A DNA stretch of 64,000 nucleotides from Paraburkholderia sp. BL10I2N1 (GCF_004361815.1 NZ_SNWA01000001.1:2728001-2792000), one strand, 5' to 3'. Numbered from the stretch's first letter, positions 45,595 through 54,943 are shown. Notes: generated by a model not told the origin, from the letters alone. A program made the numbers and translations.

Positions 45595-47172
45595 TCATGC
45601 GGCAACCTCGCCGCGTGCGCACTGTCCTGCGAGGGCCATTCTGTCGATTTTGCCGTTCACGTTAAGCGGGAACGAATCGATGGCAACGATCCGTTGCGGC
45701 ACCGCGTAGACTGGCAAGCGTTGCCGGCACGCCCGCAGAATCAGCGCGATCTCAACCCGGGCGTTTGCCACGAAGGCGACGAGACCGGTGGCTCGCCCGA
45801 CTTCATCGAACGGCCACGGGATCACCGCGCACAGCGCAGCATGGCTGCACGCTTGCACGACATGTTCGACTTCTTCCAGCTCGACCCGGTTGCCGCGAAT
45901 CTTGACCTGCGTATCGAGACGCCCCTGAAACACGATTCCGTGTTGCGTCGCTGCGCGCGCCGCGTCGCTGCTTCGATACCAGCGTTGCGCGCGCCGGCCC
46001 GGATAAGTCTTCGCAACGAACCTGCTATTGCCGGCTTCATCAGGCGACAGATAGCCACCGGCAAGCTGCGGACCACCGATCAGCAACTCGCCCGTCTGCT
46101 CCGCGGCGACCGGTTCGAGCTCGGCATCCACGATCAACAGTTCCACCCCAGGAAGCGCCCAGCCCAGCGGCATGACCGTGTGCCGCGGATCGTCGAGGAA
46201 CTCGGCGGTGACCTCGAAGCACGTGCAGGCGACGGTCGCTTCGGTCGGCCCGTACATATTCAGAACCCGGCTGTTTGGTGCGGCCCGCATCCACGCCAGC
46301 GCCAGCGAGCGAGGCAACGGCTCGCCGCCGAACATCGACACGCGAAGACCTGGGAATGCACCCGGCGTCAGCTTGCGCATTTGCTGCATGAAGCCGGCCA
46401 ATGAAGGCACGCTATTCCAATGTGTAATTTCGTGAGTCTTGATAAAGCCCGCGCTATAGACTGGATCGACGGTGTGAGGCACGTACAGGCAGCCGCCGTT
46501 CGCCCAGCAGACGAACATGTCGTGCACGGACGGATCGAAGCTCAGTTCGCAAAACTGCACATAACGCGCTTCGTGCACTTTATCGGCCAGTTTCAATTGT
46601 CCCGTCACATAGGCATCGGCGTTCGCATGCGTGATTGGCACGCCCTTCGGCGCCCCGGTCGAGCCGGACGTAAAGAGTATGTAAGCGACGTCGTGCGCGG
46701 TGCCCGGGTGCTGCACATACGGCGCGGCTGGCAGCGCCGGCAGAGCGGCGGCAACGGAGGGCAGGTGCGGTTCATCCGCGTCTTCGTCGAGCAGGAAGAT
46801 CTGCGGGCGTTCGTCGAGCAAGCGCAGCACTTCATCGAGCGACGCGGCGCAACGCCGATCGATCAGCATCAACGGCGCACTGGACTGCTCGATGATGGCT
46901 GCGATCCGCGTAGCCGGCATCTTTGGGCTGAGCGGCACATAGGCCATACCGGCGTCGAGAATTCCCAGCACGCCAGCATAGGCGGCGACGCTGCGATGCC
47001 CAAACAGCAGACATCGGCGCGCGTCGCTGGTCCGTGCAACCGCTGCCAGTCCCGCAGACACGCGACGTGCCCTGGTTTCGATTTCGCCGTAGCTGTAAAG
47101 ACGCTCGTCGACCCATAACGCGGGCCGGCGCGACTGGCTCGCGACAGAATCGAAGAAGAAGGATTGCAACAT
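45595..47172 (-). CDS. Free-standing NRPS-like adenylation protein (amino-acid/acyl:carrier ligase)
   Basis: A 525-residue ANL-superfamily enzyme with the full set of adenylation core motifs: A3 ILFTSGSTGAPKGVPITHAN, A4 ELSFDPSVHD (the Asp typical of alpha-amino-acid activation), A5 NMYGPTEATVACT, A7 RWYRSSD, A8 GRLDTQVKIRGNRVELEEVE and the A10 lysine in NVNGKIDRMA. It has no attached carrier, condensation or thioesterase domain. I start at the ATG at 47172 (GAGG upstream), 28 codons inside the open frame. It should activate an amino acid with ATP and load it onto the carrier protein encoded next. The neighbourhood resembles the ligase-ACP-hydrolase set of exosortase A loci, but no exosortase or PEP-CTERM gene is seen. 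Confidence 0.88.
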   Translation of the reverse strand: MLQSFFFDSVASQSRRPALWVDERLYSYGEIETRARRVSAGLAAVARTSDARRCLLFGHRSVAAYAGVLGILDAGMAYVPLSPKMPATRIAAIIEQSSAPLMLIDRRCAASLDEVLRLLDERPQIFLLDEDADEPHLPSVAAALPALPAAPYVQHPGTAHDVAYILFTSGSTGAPKGVPITHANADAYVTGQLKLADKVHEARYVQFCELSFDPSVHDMFVCWANGGCLYVPHTVDPVYSAGFIKTHEITHWNSVPSLAGFMQQMRKLTPGAFPGLRVSMFGGEPLPRSLALAWMRAAPNSRVLNMYGPTEATVACTCFEVTAEFLDDPRHTVMPLGWALPGVELLIVDAELEPVAAEQTGELLIGGPQLAGGYLSPDEAGNSRFVAKTYPGRRAQRWYRSSDAARAATQHGIVFQGRLDTQVKIRGNRVELEEVEHVVQACSHAALCAVIPWPFDEVGRATGLVAFVANARVEIALILRACRQRLPVYAVPQRIVAIDSFPLNVNGKIDRMALAGQCARGEVAA

Positions 47173-47643
47173 CTGACGGCCTCGATCGTTCCAGGCGAGA
47201 CAGCGAACCGCCGCAGGCACGGCACTAACGGTGTCAGCGGCATGCCATCCCGTCATCCGTCGACGAATCGCCGAAGGAACGTTCGCTGCCGACAGCCGCG
47301 CGGGTCAATCGCGTCCCCTCCAGTAAGCTTCAAGCCCCCCCGTTGAAGGCTTGCGAAGAAGCGTAACGTTTCAACCCACGGGTCTCTGTGCGATACCGCT
47401 CGCTTCCTTTTCAGTTGGTTGGGCGGTTTCCAGGCTGAAGCGCAGCGCTGATGTGATTGATCGGAAGCATGAGATTGGGGAAGCAGGAGCAAGGCATGCA
47501 GCAAAGACTTCAAATGGCGAATGGAATTGTTATGTGGCGCGAGGCTGGCGGCGATACTATCAAGATCGCATTTGCGGTATATCGAGCAGCCGAGCCATTG
47601 CATTGAGACGCGAGGCTGCGTCAGCACGCTGCGGGAGCGCGGT
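47173..47643. other. Intergenic tract between adenylation and acylphosphatase genes
   Basis: Divergent promoters only; no gene is supported. Frames on both strands up to 47640 lack family features. Confidence 0.45.
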
Positions 47644-47952
47644 ATGGAAGCGGACGACAATGAAGGAATGCTCGAGACCCGGCTGGTCACAGTGCGTGGC
47701 CTGGTGCAAGGCATAGGCTATCGGGAAGCATGCGTACGCCGTGCCCATGCGCTGAGCGTTACCGGTTGGGTACGCAATCGCATGGACGGTTCGGTGGAGG
47801 CCATGCTGCAAGGGTCGCCGGCGCAACTTGCCGAGATGTGCGCGTGGCTAGGCGAAGGCATGCCCGCAGCGCTCGTTGAGCGCCTTGAGGTAACCGAAAT
47901 GCAGCCTCCGTTTCCCCGCTTCGACCAATTTCAGCGCTTGCCCACGCTGTAG
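47644..47952 (+). CDS. acyP: Acylphosphatase
   Basis: A 102-residue acylphosphatase hydrolysing acyl phosphates in the cytosol. The phosphate loop and catalytic Arg are VRGLVQGIGYREACVRRA (Arg27), and the catalytic Asn is in GWVRNRMDGSVEAMLQG (Asn45). Start is the ATG at 47644; an in-frame ATG at 47668 would give a protein of 94 residues closer to the usual length. The conserved V-Q-G-V is V-Q-G-I here. Monocistronic. Confidence 0.9.
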   Translation: MEADDNEGMLETRLVTVRGLVQGIGYREACVRRAHALSVTGWVRNRMDGSVEAMLQGSPAQLAEMCAWLGEGMPAALVERLEVTEMQPPFPRFDQFQRLPTL

Positions 47953-48029
47953 CAACCGACGAATTGTCATATGGAAAGACGGTTCGCCTTCACGGGCCGT
48001 CGGCGCTTGCGGGTCACCCGGCAACCGCC

Positions 48030-48250
48030 CCGAGGCTTGTGCCCCGATACAGGCTGCAACGTGCTTCCATTGCAGCTTACCAGGGCAGACCTCGGCGAGC
48101 GTCACCAATGGGTTGAAGTACGCGCCTGAGATACTGATAAAGGAGGCGATGAGCGCCGCCAAACCGGCGCCTGTCGCTAACGTATTGGAGGAGCGCGATT
48201 GCGACGTTGTCGCCGGCAAGTCGCAAGGTCGATGGCCCTACAATGATCAC
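48030..48250 (-). pseudogene. Aquaporin/MIP-family gene remnant, frameshifted
   Basis: Minus-strand frame A reads LRLAGDNVAIALLQ and frame B continues SSNTLATGAGLAALIASFIS then ISGAYFNPLVTLAEVC and KLQWKHVAACIGAQASG. Together they match the region around the first NPA box of MIP channels (R-L-A-G-x-N-V-A-I-A-L-L-x-N-x-L-A-T-G ... SGAHFNPAVTL). NPA is NPL here. There is a frameshift near 48190 and both ends are missing, so it is a pseudogene. Confidence 0.75.
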
Positions 48251-48345
48251 GCGGGAAAAGGTGCAAGCGTAGCCAGATCGGGGATGCGTGTTCCGGGTTC
48301 GGGCGATCTGGATTGGCGAGGGGCAGAGCGATTCAAGGAGAGGAA
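48251..48345. other. Intergenic spacer before the NinX-like gene
   Basis: Short tract that includes the AAGGAGAGG ribosome site of the next gene. The stretch 47953-48029 on the other side of the aquaporin relic is also without a gene. Confidence 0.4.
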
Positions 48346-48714
48346 ATGAAGGTAGCTGAACTGGAAGGAGAACTGCTCGACTACTGGGTTGCTCGCGCTG
48401 CGGATTTGCTGAATCCTCGCGTCGACGATGGTTTTTGCTGGGTCGAGGAGCCTGCGTGCGATGGTGATCCTGCCGGCACGCTCGATGCAGCATTCTCACC
48501 GTCGACGGATTGGGCGACTGCTGGTCCGATCATCGAGCGCGAGCGCATCGCCTTTGTGCCGCACCGGGACGATCAATTGGCGTCCGCGTTCAAGATCGAC
48601 GGTGACACCGTTTCCGGGGAGCGATTCCGACAAATGGGCCCGACTCCACTCGTCGCCGTCATGCGTTGCTTTGTGTCCAGCAAGTTTGGCGAGGAGGTGT
48701 CTGACACGGCGTAG
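48346..48714 (+). CDS. NinX/DUF2591 phage-type protein
   Basis: A 122-residue protein from the ATG at 48346 with AAGGAGAGG immediately upstream. It matches NinX/DUF2591: MKVAELEGELLDYWVARAAD at the start, FSPSTDWATAGPIIERERIA in the middle, and MGPTPLVAVMRCFVSSKFGE at the end. These proteins come from lambdoid prophages but are dispersed singly in Burkholderia genomes. Function is unknown. No other phage gene is adjacent. Confidence 0.83.
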   Translation: MKVAELEGELLDYWVARAADLLNPRVDDGFCWVEEPACDGDPAGTLDAAFSPSTDWATAGPIIERERIAFVPHRDDQLASAFKIDGDTVSGERFRQMGPTPLVAVMRCFVSSKFGEEVSDTA

Positions 48715-49198
48715 GTAAGCGCATCACCTCTGATCAGCGGCGACCTCTTAAAGGCTCGTACACGCTACTGCTCTGGCTGGAAGAAGAAGGAAGCCATGGT
48801 TATTGCGGTGCAGCGAGCGTTCACCGAGGCAAAGCGGAAAATCTGAATCTGGATCGAGTCGAAAGGAGGGTTTCATCCCCCGGGGAGCGGGCACGAACGT
48901 ATCACCCCGGGATTCGATAGGGTGTCTCTGCGCGACGGGGGCGGTGAAAGTCTTATTTTGGTCTACGCTATATGCAGCGGTCTGTTGTGCGTTTTCGTGT
49001 TTGTGCCGCATCACTGCTGTTGGGGTGGCTTCTGGATTCGCTGCGTTCGCAGCGGATCCTGCCGCGTGATACAGCTCGAACGGGCAGAGGTCGACCGTTC
49101 ACGAAAACCAATATTCTGACCCCGCTTCAAACCAGTCAGGGTCCGTTGCTCGCACAGCAGCAAAAGACCCTGGTGCACCCACCCCATGGAGGATCAAG
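48715..49198. other. Intergenic tract before the peroxiredoxin gene
   Basis: No gene is supported. Frames here are short and without family. The end contains the GGAGG-type ribosome site of the peroxiredoxin gene. Confidence 0.45.
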
Positions 49199-49852
49199 AT
49201 GTCGATTCGATTAGGAGAAGAAGCTCCCGATTTCACCGCCGAAACCACTGAAGGGACGATCCGTTTTCACGAATGGGTAGGAGATCATTGGGTAATCCTG
49301 TTCTCGCATCCGAAGGATTTCACGCCCGTTTGCACCACCGAGCTCGGATACATGGCCGGGCTCAAGCCGGAATTCGACAAGCGCAACACCAGAATTATTG
49401 GACTCAGCGTCGATCCCGTCAGCGACCACCAGAAATGGATGAAGGATATCGAGGAGACGCAGGGACACGCAATCAACTACCCATTGATCGGCGATGCGGA
49501 TCTGACGGTCGCGAAGCTCTACGACATGATCCACCCGAATGCAGCGGGCGGGGCGCGCACCGCAGCGGACAACGCGACGGTGCGCTCGGTGTTCCTCATC
49601 GGTCCCGACAAGAAGGTGAAGGCCATGCTCGTGTATCCGATGAGCGCAGGCCGCAACTTCGACGAGGTGCTACGTCTGCTCGATTCGCTGCAACTGAACG
49701 CGAAACACACGGTGGCGACACCGGTGAACTGGAAACCGGGCGAAGACGTCATCATTCCGACATCTGTTTCGGACGATGACGCAAAGCAAAAATATCCGCA
49801 GGGTTTCAAGACCTTGAAACCGTATCTGCGGTACGTGGCGCAACCGAGGTAA
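49199..49852 (+). CDS. 1-Cys peroxiredoxin (Prx6 family)
   Basis: A 217-residue peroxidase reducing H2O2 and organic peroxides. The peroxidatic Cys45 is in SHPKDFTPVCTTELGYMAGL with the conserved P-x-x-x-T/S-x-x-C context; the extended C-terminal Prx6 domain is present (VATPVNWKPGEDVIIPTSVS, then KTLKPYLRYV). No resolving Cys is visible. The start ATG has GGAGGATCAAG upstream. Monocistronic with a long leader region. Confidence 0.94.
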   Translation: MSIRLGEEAPDFTAETTEGTIRFHEWVGDHWVILFSHPKDFTPVCTTELGYMAGLKPEFDKRNTRIIGLSVDPVSDHQKWMKDIEETQGHAINYPLIGDADLTVAKLYDMIHPNAAGGARTAADNATVRSVFLIGPDKKVKAMLVYPMSAGRNFDEVLRLLDSLQLNAKHTVATPVNWKPGEDVIIPTSVSDDDAKQKYPQGFKTLKPYLRYVAQPR

Positions 49853-49966
49853 CGCCTTCATCAAGCGAAGCCGCGAGCGCCAGGCAAACTGGGTCTGGCG
49901 CCCGTCCTGATGGTGCACGCAATCCGTGGTCATACGATTGGCTGCGAGTCTTCGCGGGTTACGGAC

Positions 49967-50359
49967 TTACTGCGTTGCGGGCCGGTTCGGCGGCTGAGAT
50001 GTCTGATTGAGTCTCGCGGAATCCCGGATCAGTTTGTCCGTCATCGCCGCCGCGACCGGGTTCCAGCCGCGGCGATCGGGGCCGTCCTGGCCGGCTGGGG
50101 CCGGCGGCGGCAGTGACGGATCGAGTTTGGCAGACTCCCTGACCAGTTGGTCCGTCATCGCCGACGAAACCTGGTTCGAGCCGTGTCGACGCAGACTGTC
50201 ACGCTCACGCTCGACGCGCTGCATCGCGCCTGCCTTTGAACCGAAGGACTCCTCGACGTCAGCTGACTCGAGCGTATGAGCCGGCTGTGGATGCGGCAGT
50301 GCTTCTGGTCGAGGTTCTTTCGCAAGGTGCCCGGCTGGCGGACCGGGTTCAGGTGTCAC
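49967..50359 (-). CDS. Pro-rich protein with internal duplication
   Basis: A 130-residue frame starting at GTG 50359, not recognised as any family. It holds two tandem copies of a 26-residue unit: SNQVSSAMTDQLVRESAKLD with a Pro-rich linker, then WNPVAAAMTDKLIRDSARLN. Upstream, in another frame overlapping by 11 bases, a short peptide gene (50349-50426) encodes a membrane anchor. The two could be one gene broken by a frameshift. If so, the intact protein would be a membrane-anchored, Pro-rich repeat protein facing the periplasm or cytosol. Confidence 0.45.
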   Translation of the reverse strand: MTPEPGPPAGHLAKEPRPEALPHPQPAHTLESADVEESFGSKAGAMQRVERERDSLRRHGSNQVSSAMTDQLVRESAKLDPSLPPPAPAGQDGPDRRGWNPVAAAMTDKLIRDSARLNQTSQPPNRPATQ

Positions 50360-50426
50360 GGTAAGAGGCGAATGCCAATCCAGCCACGAACACGCCTGTG
50401 ATCAGCGCCTTGCCGGTATTCGTCAT
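50349..50426 (-). CDS. Small hydrophobic peptide, possible 5' part of the preceding repeat protein
   Basis: Reads MTNTGKALITGVFVAGLAFA followed by SYRDT and stop, a likely membrane anchor. No strong ribosome site. It overlaps the GTG start of the repeat protein in a different frame, which is why I suspect a frameshift. Confidence 0.35.
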   Translation of the reverse strand: MTNTGKALITGVFVAGLAFASYRDT

Positions 50427-50578
50427 ATCTAACAAGCGGATCGCTCAAGCGATGCGATACACCCATGATCGTCGACTGTTCAAAATGGGATCCAGGGTCA
50501 GAAGCGAAGCGCCACCCGCGCGTTGGCGGTAGCGCCAGCGGCAGTACGGACGAGCCGTGAGCGCGCAGACCCCGCAGC

Positions 50579-52981
50579 TCAGTTGCCACCCGTGCCGCTG
50601 GCCCGCCGGGTATCCGTGGCCTCGATGGCGTCACGCAACTGCTCGAGCGTATATGGCTTGCGTAGCACGTCGTAGCTGAAGCCGAGTTCCTGAGGATTGG
50701 GTACATCACGTCCGGATGCGAACACGATCTTCAATCGGGCATACGACGCACTCGCTGTCCGCGCCAGGTCAATACCGGATTGCCCCGGCAACGTGATATC
50801 GGTCAGCAGAACATCGATGGGTTCGTCCCGCAACGCAATGGCAGCCTCCTCGGCAGTTCCGGCCTGCCGTACAACATATCCCGATGCACTGAGCAGTTCG
50901 CTCACGGCTTCGCGTGCGGCACTGTCGTCATCGACTAGAAGAATAGTTCGCTTTCCGGCCGTGCTGGAGGAGCGCTGGAGGGCGACAGCGGTCCTGGCCT
51001 CGGTCCGCGCAGCGTTGTGCGTATCCACTGCGGCGGAGCTCTCCAGTATCCGACGGATCCCGGTCGCGAGTTGCTCCCGGCTGTATGGCTTGCTCAGCAG
51101 TTCGACACCCGGGTCGAGGCGACCGCCGTGCACGATCGCGTTTTGCGTGTATCCCGATGTGAACAGCACTTTCAGGTGCGGAAGTGCTCGCACCCCCTGC
51201 CTTGCCAGGTCAGGGCTGCGCAGCGAACCCGGCATGACGACATCGGTGAAAAGCAGGTCGATATAGACACCGCTCTGGATGATAGAGAGCGCGCTCTGGG
51301 CGTCATCCGCCTTGAGGACCGTGTATCCGAGTTGTGCGAGCGTGTCGAGCACCGTGGCCTGCACCTTTTGATCGTCCTCTACAACGAGAATGGTCTCTTG
51401 CCCGCCTGCAACAGAGAGGGGCGTCCTCGTATCTGCTTCGAGCGCCTTCTCCATCGAGCGGGGAAGATATACCTTGACTGTGGTCCCTTCTCCCGGCTCG
51501 CTGTAGATCTTGATATGACCGCCGCTCTGCTTGACGAAGCCGTAGGCCATGCTGAGGCCGAGGCCCGTGCCCTGTCCCTCCGGCTTGGTGGTAAAGAATG
51601 GGTCGAATGCGCGTTCCGCCACTTCCTGCGACATGCCGATGCCCGTGTCCGTAATCCCCAGCATCACGTACTGGCCTTCAGCCACATCCGACGCGAAAGC
51701 ACGATAGTGGTCATCGAGCACGGCATTCGACAGTTCCAGTGTCAGCTTTCCGCCCTCAGACATGGCGTCTCGCGCATTGATCGCCAGGTTGAGCACGACA
51801 TTTTCCAGCTGATGTATGTCGACGAAGGTATTCCAAAGCCCGCCAGCGACGATCGTTTCGATTTCTATCTGTTCGCCCAACGCGCGCCGGAGCAGATCAT
51901 CCATGCCACGAAGCATCGCAGCGGGGTTGACGACGACCGGCTGCAAAGGCTGCCGGCGCCCAAACGCGAGAAGTTGAGCCGCCAGCTTGGCGCCGTGCTC
52001 GACCGCTTCGATTGCCTTGTTCAGACGTTCCCGGGTCCAGGGATCACCACCATGTCGTCCGTCCAGAAGCTCGAGGTTTCCACGTAGCACCTGCAGCACG
52101 TTGTTGAAGTCATGTGCGACGCCACCCGTCAGCTTTCCGATCGCCTCCATCTTGTGCGCCTGAAAAAGTGCTGCGCGGGTTTGCTCGAGCTGTTCTTCTG
52201 CGCGACGGCGCTCCGTCACATCCCGCGTGACTTTTGCGTATCCGATCAGCACGCCGTTATCGTCGCGAATGGCATCGATCACGACATGCGCCCAGAACGT
52301 GCTGCCATCGCGACGCACGCGCCAGCCCTCGGTTTCGAATCTGCCCTCGCGCGCCGCGATATCCAGCCCGCGCTGCGGTGCACCTCGCGCGACATCTTCG
52401 GCCGTATAGAAACGCGAAAAATGGGTTCCGATCACCTCGCGCGCAGAATATCCCTTGATGCGAAACGCCCCCTGGTTCCAGTTTGTCACGTTCCCTTCCG
52501 GCGACAGCATGAAGATCGCGTAATCAGTGACGCCTTGCACCAGCAGCCGAAACTGCCGCTCGCTTTCGATCACGGCTTCGTGGGCTGTCCGTTTGTCGCT
52601 GATGTCGCGGACGATCTTGCCAAAGCCCGCGGGCCTGCCGTCGCGGTCAAATAACGCGGTAATGACCACGCTTGCCCAGAACACCGTACCGTCCTTGCGA
52701 ACACGCCAGCCCTCGGACTCGTAGCGCCCGTTTTCTTCCGTGCTGCGAAGCGCTTCGTCTGGCGTGCCGCGAAGCCGATCCTCTTCCGTGTAGAAGACGG
52801 AAAAATTCTTGCCGAGGATTTCATCGGCCCGGTATCCCTTGATGCGCTCTGCACCCGGGTTCCAGGTAACAATGTCGCCGTGCTGCGTCAGCCGGAAGAT
52901 CGCGTAGTCAGTCACGCGGTCGATGAGGAGTTGCGGCCAGGAAGCATCGGCATCGCTTTGCGGCTTTCTGTCGGCGTCCAT
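50579..52981 (-). CDS. Soluble hybrid histidine kinase, PAS-PAS-HisKA-HATPase-REC-REC
   Basis: An 800-residue kinase from the ATG at 52981; no membrane segment, so it senses in the cytosol. Two PAS/PAC domains follow each other (VTDYAIFRLTQHGDIVTWNP and VTDYAIFMLSPEGNVTNWNQ), each ending in a KIVRDIS/KVTRDVT linker. The phosphoacceptor His is in KLTGGVAHDFNNVLQVLRGN, ATP is bound by NLAINARDAMSEGG and GLGLSMAYGFVKQSGG, and two receiver domains carry DLLFTDVVMPG and DVLLTDITLPG. This is the same class as hybrid kinases controlling stress and motility in Burkholderia. No downstream DNA-binding regulator is adjacent. The 152 bases on its 3' side hold no gene. Confidence 0.92.
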   Translation of the reverse strand: MDADRKPQSDADASWPQLLIDRVTDYAIFRLTQHGDIVTWNPGAERIKGYRADEILGKNFSVFYTEEDRLRGTPDEALRSTEENGRYESEGWRVRKDGTVFWASVVITALFDRDGRPAGFGKIVRDISDKRTAHEAVIESERQFRLLVQGVTDYAIFMLSPEGNVTNWNQGAFRIKGYSAREVIGTHFSRFYTAEDVARGAPQRGLDIAAREGRFETEGWRVRRDGSTFWAHVVIDAIRDDNGVLIGYAKVTRDVTERRRAEEQLEQTRAALFQAHKMEAIGKLTGGVAHDFNNVLQVLRGNLELLDGRHGGDPWTRERLNKAIEAVEHGAKLAAQLLAFGRRQPLQPVVVNPAAMLRGMDDLLRRALGEQIEIETIVAGGLWNTFVDIHQLENVVLNLAINARDAMSEGGKLTLELSNAVLDDHYRAFASDVAEGQYVMLGITDTGIGMSQEVAERAFDPFFTTKPEGQGTGLGLSMAYGFVKQSGGHIKIYSEPGEGTTVKVYLPRSMEKALEADTRTPLSVAGGQETILVVEDDQKVQATVLDTLAQLGYTVLKADDAQSALSIIQSGVYIDLLFTDVVMPGSLRSPDLARQGVRALPHLKVLFTSGYTQNAIVHGGRLDPGVELLSKPYSREQLATGIRRILESSAAVDTHNAARTEARTAVALQRSSSTAGKRTILLVDDDSAAREAVSELLSASGYVVRQAGTAEEAAIALRDEPIDVLLTDITLPGQSGIDLARTASASYARLKIVFASGRDVPNPQELGFSYDVLRKPYTLEQLRDAIEATDTRRASGTGGN

Positions 52982-53279
52982 TGTCAGAGACGTTTGTAAG
53001 TGGTGTTTCGCGACGAAGGGGGAGGGCAAACCCTGATGGGTCGCCGGCGTGGCTACCCGGTGCTCAGGATGATTGTAATCGTCGTCGTGGTTTGCGAAAC
53101 GCCTTTGTCGCATTTTGGCGAGTTGCCGGTCCTCTGGAATAACGGTAGCCCGGAATCGCGCTTAACCTCGCGCATTGAAAACATCGACAGTACGCGCGGT
53201 TTGACAGGGAACCGGGACAGCTATCATCCGATAGCTGTCGATCGCACGGTGCGTTTCTACAGGGAAAGAGCGGTGTAAG

Positions 53280-53459
53280 ATGGAAGCACGCCGTGTCCGG
53301 AGGCTCGCCGTGTTTGCCGATCCGATTATCCAGGTCCCCGCGTTCGTTGAATTGACGTTGCTTGTGATCGTCTTGATGGTCGTCAGCGTAGTCCGTGCGC
53401 GACGGCAACGGGAACGCCAGCGCAACCGCGCCGGTGCTGGCCCGCAGGCGGGCAGATAG
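53280..53459 (+). CDS. Small single-pass membrane protein, 59 residues
   Basis: ATG at 53280 opens a frame with a hydrophobic helix FVELTLLVIVLMVVSVVRAR followed by an Arg/Gln-rich cytosolic tail (RRQRERQRNRAGAG). Positive residues at the helix exit suit an N-out or N-in single span. The ribosome site (AAGAG) is weak. No family recognised; coding quality is good. Confidence 0.5.
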   Translation: MEARRVRRLAVFADPIIQVPAFVELTLLVIVLMVVSVVRARRQRERQRNRAGAGPQAGR

Positions 53460-53634
53460 AGTGGCCGCCGACATTCCACGAAGCTTGCACGTTTAGCGCC
53501 GTGCACCTATGCGCTGTGGTTGCGTAGCCGCGTGTCGGCGCAGGTGAAGAGCGCGCGTAGCTCGCCTTTTGTCGTACCGCGCGCAGCCCTTGCCAGTCAT
53601 CGCGTGCAGGGCAGGGTCCCTGCACAGCATCCCA

Positions 53635-54417
53635 TCAGCCGCCGTAAATGTCGAAGTCGAAGTATTTGGCTGCGAGCTTCCTGTAGGTGCCGTCCTTGAG
53701 CATGTCCGCGATGGCCTTATCGATCTTTGCCTTCAGATCGGGGTCGTCCTTGCGCAGACCGATGCCGGCGCCGATGCCGAGCACCTTCTCGTCGACCAGT
53801 TCTTCGCCGACGAACTGGTAGCCCGCGCCGCGCGGCGTCTTCAGAAAGCCCAGGTCAGCCTGCACTTCGTCTTGCAGCGTCGCATCCAGACGGCCCGACA
53901 GAAGATCGGAATAGACCTGATCCTGATTCTGGTAGGACACGACGCTTGCGCCCTTCGGTGCCCAGAAGGTCTTCGCGTAGGTTTCCTGGGTCGTGCCCTG
54001 TTCGACCCCTACGGACTTGCCTTTCAGGGATTCTGTGGTCGGCAGGATCGGCGAACCCTTCTTCACGACGAGGCGTGTCGGCTGGTTGTAGATTTTTGTC
54101 GAGAAGGCGATCTGCTCGGCGCGTTGCGGCGTGATGGACATCGACGACAACACCGCATCGAACTTCCTCGCCTTCAGGGCCGGGATCATCCCGTCAAAGT
54201 CGTTTTCGGACCACACACACTTCGCCTTCAGGCGCGCGCAGATTTCATTGCCGAGATCAATGTCGAAACCGACAAGCTTGCCATCGGCTGCCTTCGATTC
54301 GAACGGTGCATAGGTCGCGTCGGTACCGAAGCGGATGGTGGTCCAGTCCTTCGCGTGGGCTGCGCCTGCCGATACGGCAAGCAGGGTAATCGAAAAGGCT
54401 GCAATCAGTTTCTTCAT
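53635..54417 (-). CDS. Periplasmic amino-acid (Lys/Arg/Orn/His-type) binding protein
   Basis: A 260-residue ABC-transporter binding protein of family 3. Signal peptide MKKLIAAFSITLLAVSAGAA with probable cleavage after AHA. Typical features are IRFGTDATYAPFESKAADGK, VGFDIDLGNEICARLKAKC, DFDGMIPALKARKFDAVLSS and SGRLDATLQDEVQADLGFL. The Cys pair in NEICARLKAKC matches the disulfide of ArgT/HisJ. No permease or ATPase gene is next to it, so the transporter is encoded elsewhere. Confidence 0.92.
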   Translation of the reverse strand: MKKLIAAFSITLLAVSAGAAHAKDWTTIRFGTDATYAPFESKAADGKLVGFDIDLGNEICARLKAKCVWSENDFDGMIPALKARKFDAVLSSMSITPQRAEQIAFSTKIYNQPTRLVVKKGSPILPTTESLKGKSVGVEQGTTQETYAKTFWAPKGASVVSYQNQDQVYSDLLSGRLDATLQDEVQADLGFLKTPRGAGYQFVGEELVDEKVLGIGAGIGLRKDDPDLKAKIDKAIADMLKDGTYRKLAAKYFDFDIYGG

Positions 54418-54943
54418 CTAATTCGCTCCTTGGAGTGGTCTGTCCCGTTCAGAACGGTGATTCGTGAGGATTGCGCACCGGAAGCCAGCGACGTTGACAG
54501 CGCTGTTCGCCCGGACGGAGCCCCTCTCTGGCGGGACATCCGCATTGGGACTATAGGCCAAAAATAAAATTAAAGTCTAGAATGGACAAAAATATACATC
54601 ATCGATGATGAAGCCCCGGCATCGCCGAACCCTTGAGCACTCCGTCCGGGCGGACGTCGCGTGATGCCTTGCCCCCTCGCTGAGTGCGAAAAGCAGGTGC
54701 TTGCGGCGGTGCCGGCATAGGTAATGCCGGGCGAGACCGTGTTTTGGGACACGTTCGCTCATTGTTTTTCTCTTGATTGAAATGAGCGATCCTGGGGCGC
54801 CCTTGTCTGCGATCCAGTCAACGTCTGCCGTCGGCCCTCAAAAGGAACACCTGAAAAATGAGTTATCCGAATCAAAGGCGGGACGCGAACCTGAGCGGTT
54901 CCAGCCGCAGAGAACAGGAAGGGGCTGATACGAGAGAACTCCG
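54418..54943. other. Intergenic tract, no convincing gene
   Basis: Holds the amino-acid-binding protein promoter. Minus-strand frames near 54570-54762 and a plus-strand 44-codon frame at 54858-54992 (MSYPNQRRD...) are possible small genes but have no supporting features. Confidence 0.4.
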
